Of a DNA stretch of 64,000 nt, positions 58,173 to 64,000 are shown piece after piece. A program made the translations under genes and the position numbers. How positions within the stretch are numbered: the first letter of the stretch is position 1; every line of letters starts with the position of its first letter. This DNA is from Corynebacterium aurimucosum (GTDB lineage: Bacteria; Actinomycetota; Actinomycetes; Mycobacteriales; Mycobacteriaceae), in NCBI RefSeq assembly GCF_030408555.1, contig NZ_CP047048.1, forward strand, positions 1,550,001-1,614,000, in the 5' to 3' direction. The notes below the pieces were generated by a model, which saw only the letters and a program-made list of their open reading frames with translations, did not search any database and was not told the origin of the DNA.

Positions 58173-59384
58173 GTGACTTCTCCGGCTCCCTCACCCTCAG
58201 ATTCCACATTCGCTGATTCCGCGCGACTGTGGACGGCCGCCGCGTGGCCCGCCGCCATCGTCTTGGTTTTCCATCGCGTGTTCGTGCTCGCCTTCAACGG
58301 CACGGTGACTGATGATTTCGGCACCGTCTACCGCGCGATCCGGAACCTGTGGGAGGGCACCCCGGTCTACGAGCAAAACTATTCCTTCGTCGAACCGCTC
58401 TACCTGTATAACCCAGGCGCCACGGTCCTCTTGTCCCCCTTGGGGCTCGTGTCCGAGGAACACGCGCGCATCGCCTTCATTCTGGCCAACGCCGCCGCCA
58501 TCATCGCTGCACTAGCCGTGTTGACCCGCTTCGTGGGCCACAGCCTGCGGGGCCCACTGTGGCCGGTCAGCATCGCTGCTGCCTTCGCTACCGAATCAGT
58601 TATCAACACGTTGGTCTTTACCAACATCAACGGTTTATTGCTGCTCGCGATGGTGGCGTTCTTGGCCTTGTTGGATAAACACGGCTGGGCCGCTGGCTTG
58701 TGCATCGGACTGGCAATTCTGGTCAAACCACAATTTGCCCCGCTGCTCTTCCTCGCCCTCGTCCGCAAGCGCTGGCTCACTGTAGGCTTGGGCGTAGCCG
58801 TACCTTTGGTAGTCAACCTTGCAGCCTGGCCGTTCGTCCCCGGCGTGGAGGGCTTCCGCGCCAACCTTGTGCCTTACCTGTCCACCACGCGCGATTATGC
58901 CAACGCCTCGTGGCCGGGCGTGCGCGCCTACTTCGATCTCCCCGGCATCATCTACTATCCCATCTGGTTGCTCTTCGCAGCTCTAGCGGCAGTGGCGATC
59001 CTCGGTCTGCTGCGCTGGCACGACAGTGAGCCCACCTTCTGGGCGCTGAGCACCAGTGGTGCCATCATGGTCGGCATCTTCTTCCTTTCCTCCCTGGGTC
59101 AGCAGTATTACTCCATGTGGCTTATCCCCATGCTGTTTACGGTGGTACTTGCGCGCTCGGTCTTCCACACGTGGGGAGCATGGTTGGCCGCATTTTTATT
59201 CTTGGCGCCGCTCGAGTGGACGTCGTCCAGCATGCCCACCGCCGCGCACTGGATGAGCGTCTTTATCGCTACCCTTGGGTGGGGACTGCTCATTGTGGTC
59301 ACCGCCGCCTCGGTGGCCGGCTGGTGGGCTGCGGAGCGAGGCACTAGCCCCAAGCATCAAGCGAGCGATAAAATCCCTGCATGA
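58173..59384 (+). CDS. aftC: alpha-(1->3)-arabinofuranosyltransferase AftC, GT87 family
   Basis: This 403-residue membrane protein has about ten or eleven hydrophobic segments and a GT-C layout. The first exported loop carries GTVTDDFGTVYRAIRNLWEG, with the acidic pair expected to be catalytic, and later VYEQNYSFVEPLYLYNPGA. Its position between a ribD-like gene and msrB matches M. tuberculosis Rv2673 (aftC), which adds the 3-branch in arabinan of arabinogalactan and lipoarabinomannan, using decaprenylphosphoryl arabinose. The start is GTG at 58173. The assignment leans on synteny. Confidence 0.82.
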   Translation: MTSPAPSPSDSTFADSARLWTAAAWPAAIVLVFHRVFVLAFNGTVTDDFGTVYRAIRNLWEGTPVYEQNYSFVEPLYLYNPGATVLLSPLGLVSEEHARIAFILANAAAIIAALAVLTRFVGHSLRGPLWPVSIAAAFATESVINTLVFTNINGLLLLAMVAFLALLDKHGWAAGLCIGLAILVKPQFAPLLFLALVRKRWLTVGLGVAVPLVVNLAAWPFVPGVEGFRANLVPYLSTTRDYANASWPGVRAYFDLPGIIYYPIWLLFAALAAVAILGLLRWHDSEPTFWALSTSGAIMVGIFFLSSLGQQYYSMWLIPMLFTVVLARSVFHTWGAWLAAFLFLAPLEWTSSSMPTAAHWMSVFIATLGWGLLIVVTAASVAGWWAAERGTSPKHQASDKIPA

Positions 59385-59794
59385 CTGATTTCAAGCTCAT
59401 TGCTGATGCTGAATGGCGCAAGCGCCTAAGTCCGGAGGAATACCACGTCCTGCGCGATGCTGGCACCGAGGCACCGCACGTCGGTGAATACACCAACACC
59501 ACCGCCGAGGGTGTGTACTCCTGCCGGGCCTGCGGTGCCGAGCTCTTCCGCTCCACGGAAAAGTTCGAGTCGCACTGCGGTTGGCCGTCCTTCTTCTCCC
59601 CTTTGGCCGGCGACGCCATCATTGAGCGTGAAGACAATTCACTGGGCATGCGCCGCATCGAGGTGCTGTGCGCCAACTGCGAATCCCACCTTGGACACGT
59701 CTTCGAAGGCGAAGGCTACGATACGCCGACGGACCTGCGCTACTGCATTAATTCCATCTGCCTCGACCTAGAAGAAAAGCCGGTCGAGGACTAG
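59381..59794 (+). CDS. msrB: peptide methionine-R-sulfoxide reductase
   Basis: This 137-residue repair enzyme reduces methionine-R-sulfoxide. The zinc site is formed by Cys48/Cys51 (SCRACG) and Cys97/Cys100 (CANCES). The catalytic cysteine is Cys122 in RYCINS, and Cys66 in HCGWPSFF is a candidate resolving cysteine. The gene overlaps aftC by four bases, so translation is probably coupled. The end is convergent with hemQ. Confidence 0.95.
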   Translation: MTDFKLIADAEWRKRLSPEEYHVLRDAGTEAPHVGEYTNTTAEGVYSCRACGAELFRSTEKFESHCGWPSFFSPLAGDAIIEREDNSLGMRRIEVLCANCESHLGHVFEGEGYDTPTDLRYCINSICLDLEEKPVED

Positions 59795-59822
59795 ACCCTC
59801 AACCGGCTTCCGGTGCCTTTCG
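59779..59822 (+). terminator. terminator overlapping the end of msrB
   Basis: GCCGGT-C-GAGG pairs with CCTC-A-ACCGGC (59779-59807, one C-A mismatch) around the loop ACTAGAC and includes the msrB stop codon. TTCCGGTGCCTTT follows. It may also stop hemQ transcription from the other side. Confidence 0.6.
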
Positions 59823-59850
59823 CTGCCGCTACCGCGAATTATCGCAGCTC

Positions 59851-60552
59851 TTAAGGCAGGATAGCGATGAGCTCAGCGACGTCCTTCACGCGGCGGCCGG
59901 TGTGGAAGGGAATTTCCTCACGCACGTGGTGGCGAGCCTCGGTGTAGCGCATCAGGTACATCAGGTCCACGATGCGGTGCAGCTCTGGGGCCTCAAAGGC
60001 CAGGATCCACTCATAGTCACCCAGCGCGAAGGCCGGCACGGTGTTTGCGCGCACATCCGGGTAATCACGGCCCTGCATGCCATGCTCCATGAGGATGCGG
60101 CGGCGCTTTTCTTCATCCATGGTGTACCAGTCGTAGGAACGCACGAAGGGATAGACAGAAATCCACTCGCCAGGTTCTTCGTCCATGATGAAGGACGGCA
60201 GGTGAGATTTGTTGAACTCCGCCGGGCGGTGCAAAGCATTTCCTACCCACGTCACCTCAGAAACCTGGCCCAGGACGGTCTCGCGGCGGAAATCCGCGAA
60301 AGCCTTTTGGATGTCGGCGAATTCTTCCGCGTGCCACCAGATCATGTAATCAGCGCTCTCCCGCATCCCGGAGAGATCGTAGATACCGCGAACGGTAACC
60401 ACGCCTGCGTCCTCGAGCTCAGCAAAGAACTTCTGTGCTTGTGCCACGATCTCCTCGCGCTCCGTGCCCAACGCACCCGGGATCACCTGAAATACCGCGT
60501 GCTGCGAGTAGCGCTGGACCTTGTTGAGCTCGGCGAAGTTGACCTTCGACAT
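59851..60552 (-). CDS. hemQ: coproheme decarboxylase (chlorite dismutase-like)
   Basis: This 233-residue protein belongs to the chlorite-dismutase-like family and should convert coproheme III to heme b, the last step of the coproporphyrin-dependent route used by actinobacteria. VRGIYDLSGMRESADYMIWWHAEEF and VYPFVRSYDWYTMDEEKRRR (in two blocks) contain the tyrosine expected to form the radical. A histidine in the RILMEHGMQGRDYPD region is the likely proximal ligand. In M. tuberculosis the homologue lies in the same aftC-msrB-hemQ-dxs neighbourhood. hemE and hemY are not adjacent here. Confidence 0.92.
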   Translation of the reverse strand: MSKVNFAELNKVQRYSQHAVFQVIPGALGTEREEIVAQAQKFFAELEDAGVVTVRGIYDLSGMRESADYMIWWHAEEFADIQKAFADFRRETVLGQVSEVTWVGNALHRPAEFNKSHLPSFIMDEEPGEWISVYPFVRSYDWYTMDEEKRRRILMEHGMQGRDYPDVRANTVPAFALGDYEWILAFEAPELHRIVDLMYLMRYTEARHHVREEIPFHTGRRVKDVAELIAILP

Positions 60553-60668
60553 GCCTTTCTCCTTCTTTCAACCGACAGAGTTTCTTATCCATCATAAGTT
60601 GGAGGCGCCCCCGCGCGCCACTAGCCTTTCGGCGCGCCTTCCACCGCCACACGGGCGGAGCTTATACC

Positions 60669-61343
60669 TTGATCCCCGTGAGCAATTCCGACGTTTCTTC
60701 GCGCAACCTTGCAGGGGCACCGACCAACCTGCACGATCGCGCCGCCGCCTCTTCCGCCGAATCGCGCCCTGCGGAGCCGAGCACTCCGACCGCCTTCACG
60801 GAGGCCGTCGAGTCCCTCCATGCCGCACAGCTGCGCCCCGAAATCACCTTGGGCACCATCCGCCCACCGCAACGCCTGGCTCCATTCAGCCACGCTATCG
60901 GCCTCGAGGTTGAGCGCACAGAACACGGGGACCTTATCCCTACTGACTCTGAAGGCGATGCCTTCGGCCGCCTCATCCTGTTGCACGACCCAGGCGCTGA
61001 GGAAGCATGGGAAGGTGCGATGCGCCTGGTGGCCTACATCCAGGCAGACTTGGACGATGCCGTCGCCGGGGACCCGCTGCTTCCCGACGTCGCCTGGGAA
61101 TGGCTCACTGAATCCCTCGACGTGCGCGAAGCTACGCATACGAACTTGGGAGGCACCGTTACCTCGACCGCTTCCGTTCGTTTCGGCGAAATTGGCGGAC
61201 CACCGCGCGCCTACCAATTAGAAATGCGCGCCTCGTGGACTGCTTCCGGTCTGGATCTCGCCCCACACGTCGAAGCTTTTGCGCAAGTCCTCTCCCTCGT
61301 CGCTGGTTTGCCGCCAGAGGGCGTAGCCGAACTCGGACGCTAA
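60669..61343 (+). CDS. DUF3000 protein
   Basis: This 224-residue cytoplasmic protein has the DUF3000 layout. An N-terminal low-complexity Ser/Ala stretch precedes LHAAQLRPEITLGTIRPPQRLAPFSHAIGLEV (residues 50-81), and GRLILLHDPGAEEAWEGAMRLV and ASWTASGLDLAPHVEAF follow. Actinobacteria conserve it next to the RNase D-like gene, but no function is known. The TTG at 60669 is favoured, with GGAG eight bases upstream; GTG at 60678 is possible. It is followed by rnd after one base. Confidence 0.85.
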   Translation: MIPVSNSDVSSRNLAGAPTNLHDRAAASSAESRPAEPSTPTAFTEAVESLHAAQLRPEITLGTIRPPQRLAPFSHAIGLEVERTEHGDLIPTDSEGDAFGRLILLHDPGAEEAWEGAMRLVAYIQADLDDAVAGDPLLPDVAWEWLTESLDVREATHTNLGGTVTSTASVRFGEIGGPPRAYQLEMRASWTASGLDLAPHVEAFAQVLSLVAGLPPEGVAELGR

Positions 61344-61344
61344 G

Positions 61345-62592
61345 ATGAGCGAATTGCGCCAGGTACCGGTTGATGGGACGCCGAAAGTCCTCCTTTCTCC
61401 CCGTCAGTTTCAGGCCGGTGCCGCCCGCTTAGCTGCGGGCACCGGGCCGTTTGCCATCGACACCGAACGCGCCTCGTCCTACCGTTTTGATGACCGCGCC
61501 TTCCTCGTGCAAATCCGCCGAGAGGGTGCAGGCACGTTCTTGTTCGCCCCGGAGCATCACCGCGATGAGCTCCGCGCAGCACTCGCACCGGTGCTCAATG
61601 GGCAAGAGTGGGTGGTCCATGCCGCCCCTTCCGATCTCCCAAGCCTAGCGTGGCTGGGCCTATATCCGGGCATGCTGTTCGATACCGAGCTAGCTGCCCG
61701 CTTCGCCGGTTTCGCACACCCTAACTTGGCCGCAATGGTGCTGGAGCTTTTCGACGTTGAACTGGAAAAAGGCTACGGCGATTCCGACTGGTCCGAAACC
61801 CCCATCCCGCGGAAGTGGCGCAATTATGCGGCGCTCGACGTGGAGCTTCTCAACGAGCTCGCCGTGACACTGCGAGATATTCTTGCGGAACAGGACAAGC
61901 TCGACTGGGCCTATGAAGAGTTTGAGCGGATTGTCGAAGACCACGCCCGCATCACTGGGCCTGAGCCCAGGTCGTGGCGGGCCCTCAAGGGTGTCTCCTC
62001 TCTGCGCTCCCGAGAGCAACTCGTGGTAGCCCGTGAACTGTGGCAGCGACGCGAATCCATCGCCCGCTCCCAAGACATCGCCCCTAACCGAGTACTGCCG
62101 CACCGTGTGCTCGTCGACATCGCGCGCCGCGTGCCCCGGTCGCCGCACGAAATCAATCAAGTTAAAGGCTTCCCCCGCCGCCGCGGCGGCGCCACCTTGC
62201 GCTGGTTCGATGCCGTCGAGACCGCCCTTGCTAGCCCGCGCCAGCAGTGGCCGAAGGCGTTGCGCAGCCCACGCCCGGTTCCTTCCAAATCAGCTTTTAA
62301 CCGAGATTTCCCCGAGCTGTGGCAGCTCTATACCGAGATCCGTAGTGATTTCGAGGCTCTCGGTGAAGAGCTGGGCATGAGCTACGAGCTGATCCTCAAA
62401 CCCAGCTTGGTCCGCGCTGTAGTCTGGGCGGCCTGCGGACCTGAAGGCGGTGTGGCGGGCGAAATCGCAGCAGACGCCGATATCCCCGATTTCCTGCGTT
62501 CCCAAGGCGCGCGCGAATGGCAGGTAGAGCTGTCCACGCCGCTCCTGCGTCGCGGTCTAGCGCGAATACGCTCTATGCCACCGCGCCTCTAG
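61345..62592 (+). CDS. rnd: ribonuclease D-like exonuclease with HRDC domain
   Basis: This 415-residue protein has the DEDD exonuclease core. The first motif is [16 protein letters not shown], the second is [12 protein letters not shown], and the third with the catalytic tyrosine is [15 protein letters not shown]. The HRDC domain covers about residues 210-290 ([21 protein letters not shown]). It probably trims tRNA or other structured RNA 3' ends. It abuts DUF3000 by one base and overlaps dxs convergently by four bases. Confidence 0.92.
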   Translation: MSELRQVPVDGTPKVLLSPRQFQAGAARLAAGTGPFAIDTERASSYRFDDRAFLVQIRREGAGTFLFAPEHHRDELRAALAPVLNGQEWVVHAAPSDLPSLAWLGLYPGMLFDTELAARFAGFAHPNLAAMVLELFDVELEKGYGDSDWSETPIPRKWRNYAALDVELLNELAVTLRDILAEQDKLDWAYEEFERIVEDHARITGPEPRSWRALKGVSSLRSREQLVVARELWQRRESIARSQDIAPNRVLPHRVLVDIARRVPRSPHEINQVKGFPRRRGGATLRWFDAVETALASPRQQWPKALRSPRPVPSKSAFNRDFPELWQLYTEIRSDFEALGEELGMSYELILKPSLVRAVVWAACGPEGGVAGEIAADADIPDFLRSQGAREWQVELSTPLLRRGLARIRSMPPRL

Positions 62593-64000
62593 CTCCGAGC
62601 AGCTACCCACTCATTCACGGAGTCCGTGATTCCCTCCGGGGTCAACCCGAATTCCTCAAGGATTTCTCCGCGGCTGGCATGCTTGGGGAAGCACCCAGGA
62701 ACACCAAGGCGGTGGACTGGGGTATCCACATCCGCGGCGTCGAGTGCTTCCGCCACCATGGAACCCACGCCGCCCCGCAAGAGGCCATCCTCTACCGTGA
62801 CCACAAGATCATGATCAGCAGCGAGTGCAACGATGGATTGCGGGACCGGCACCGGCCAGCGCGGATCCACGACGGTGACGTTGAAGCCTTGGGCTTCGAG
62901 CAGCTCAGCTGCTCCCAGGGAACGCGCACTCATGGCACCGATAGCGACGATAAGTACATCAGTGGCCACCGCCGCAGCAGCATCGGAATAGCTCAGGATA
63001 TCTACCCCGTCATCGAGGCGCTTGAGTTCGTCGCGGTCATCAAGGAGGTTGCCCTTGGGAAAGCGCACCACCGTGGGGCCATCCTCAATAGCGATGGCCT
63101 CATTAAAGAGCTCACGCAGGCGTGCGCCATCGCGCGGCGCGGCAATGCGCATCCCCGGGACGATGCTCATCAACGCCATGTCCCACACTCCGTTGTGCGA
63201 AGGGCCATCAGAGCCCGTGACACCGGCGCGGTCGAGCACGATGGTGACGGGCAGCTTGAGCAGCGCGATGTCCATGACGACTTGGTCCACTGCACGGTTA
63301 AGGAAGGTGGAGTACACCGCCACTACCGGATGCATTCCGGCCAGCGCCAGACCGGAGGCGGAGGCCATGGCATGCTGTTCGGCGATGCCAACGTCGAAGA
63401 ATCGCTCCGGGAATTCCTCCTGGAAGGGCGCAAGACCCGTCGGCCCCGCCATAGCAGCGGTAATAGCCACGATATCCTCGCGCGCATGACCGGCCTTGAT
63501 GAGTTCCTCGGAAAAGGCCGCAGTCCATCCCGGCTGCGTTTGCCCCTTGGAGACACCGGTGACCGGGTCGATAGCTCCGGTGGAGTGCATCTGGTCCTTC
63601 GGCTCATTGACCGCCGGGGCAAAGCCATGCCCCTTCTCCGTGACGGTGTGCACGATGATGGGACCGTCATAGTCCCGGGCATAACTCAGTGCCCGGACCA
63701 CCGCGTCGATATCGTGGCCATTAATGGGGCCAATGTATTTGATTCCCAACTCTGGGAACATCTCGGTAGGCAGAACGGTGGACTTTACGCCCTCCTTGAC
63801 CGCGTGCAGAGCATCAAAGGTACGCTCGCCTACCCAACCCATCGACTTCAGGCGTTTCTTGCCCAACTCCATGAACTCGTCATAACCATGCTGTGCACGA
63901 ATACGCCCGAGGTTCTCCGAAAGGCCGCCAATGGTCGGCGAATAGGAGCGGCCATTGTCGTTAACGACGATGACGACGTTGCGGTCTTTATCCGCAGAGA
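62589..64000 (-). CDS. dxs: 1-deoxy-D-xylulose-5-phosphate synthase, C-terminal two thirds
   Basis: The gene runs off the right edge, and the N-terminal thiamine-binding part is missing. The remaining 470 residues show [20 protein letters not shown] at the edge, [15 protein letters not shown] and [22 protein letters not shown] sequence (DVGIAEQHA, with the catalytic glutamate), and [19 protein letters not shown]. The C-terminal domain with [16 protein letters not shown] ends the chain. DXS makes deoxyxylulose phosphate from pyruvate and glyceraldehyde phosphate, the first step of the MEP isoprenoid route, which supplies the polyprenol used by AftC. Confidence 0.95.
   Translation of the reverse strand, partial: SADKDRNVVIVVNDNGRSYSPTIGGLSENLGRIRAQHGYDEFMELGKKRLKSMGWVGERTFDALHAVKEGVKSTVLPTEMFPELGIKYIGPINGHDIDAVVRALSYARDYDGPIIVHTVTEKGHGFAPAVNEPKDQMHSTGAIDPVTGVSKGQTQPGWTAAFSEELIKAGHAREDIVAITAAMAGPTGLAPFQEEFPERFFDVGIAEQHAMASASGLALAGMHPVVAVYSTFLNRAVDQVVMDIALLKLPVTIVLDRAGVTGSDGPSHNGVWDMALMSIVPGMRIAAPRDGARLRELFNEAIAIEDGPTVVRFPKGNLLDDRDELKRLDDGVDILSYSDAAAAVATDVLIVAIGAMSARSLGAAELLEAQGFNVTVVDPRWPVPVPQSIVALAADHDLVVTVEDGLLRGGVGSMVAEALDAADVDTPVHRLGVPGCFPKHASRGEILEEFGLTPEGITDSVNEWVAARS

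Overview
The window is a piece of a Corynebacterium chromosome. The evidence is the gene order, the protein sequences and a corynebacterial insertion sequence of the IS1249 type. From memory, much of the order matches the Mycobacterium tuberculosis region Rv2537c to Rv2682c (aroD-aroB-aroK-aroF, mltG-ruvX-alaS, aspS, hisS-glyoxalase-ppiB-rel-apt-secFD, ruvBAC, the PIM cluster with thrS, then ribD-aftC-msrB-hemQ-rnd-dxs) and the matching stretch of C. glutamicum. The species cannot be fixed from the sequence alone.

Layout. 1-4.2 kb: shikimate/chorismate genes (end of aroQ, aroB, aroK, aroC, a prepilin peptidase, aroE) on the minus strand. 4.2-13.3 kb: mltG, ruvX, alaS, rarA, an aminoglycoside-phosphotransferase-like protein and aspS, all minus. 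13.4-20.5 kb is a plus-strand block: a zinc metallopeptidase, a Pit phosphate transporter, a protein joining a HEPN-like segment to CBS domains, a luciferase-like monooxygenase/FMN reductase pair and L-serine dehydratase. 20.4-27.7 kb: hisS, a metallo-beta-lactamase-fold hydrolase and tpx (minus), a membrane-anchored cyclophilin and two related small secreted proteins (plus), then a DUF421 protein and a secreted 5'-nucleotidase (minus). 27.9-38.3 kb: rel, apt, a peptide-binding lipoprotein, secF, secD, yajC, ruvB, ruvA, ruvC (minus). 38.4-48.6 kb: a frameshifted nitroreductase, yebC, tesB, and the phosphatidylinositol mannoside genes (a GT87-like transferase, a LemA-like protein, pimA, an acyltransferase, pgsA, a HIT protein), then thrS. 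48.7-53.6 kb: an envelope cluster of Dyp-type peroxidase, PCu(A)C copper chaperone, CopC-like protein and a large VWA protein. 53.8-54.8 kb: seven tRNA genes. 54.9-56.4 kb: an intact insertion sequence with its target duplication. 56.5-64 kb: a TDT-family transporter, a RibD-like reductase, aftC, msrB, hemQ, a DUF3000 protein, rnd and the 3' part of dxs.

How the genes fit together. The window is mostly core metabolism and information processing: aromatic biosynthesis, four aminoacyl-tRNA synthetases, stringent response with purine salvage, Sec export and Holliday-junction repair. Added to this are cell-envelope functions typical of mycolate-containing actinobacteria (PIM synthesis, arabinan branching by AftC, peptidoglycan processing by MltG) and oxidative or metal stress functions (Tpx, MsrB, Dyp peroxidase, PCu(A)C, CopC). 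Many genes overlap by 1-17 bases or abut, so the minus-strand blocks are probably long operons.

No CRISPR array, rRNA gene, prophage or replication origin was seen. The most unusual items are the HEPN-CBS fusion, the tandem secreted micro-proteins, the nitroreductase frameshift in a T run, the duplicated terminal repeat of the insertion sequence and the hairpin in every spacer of the tRNA array.
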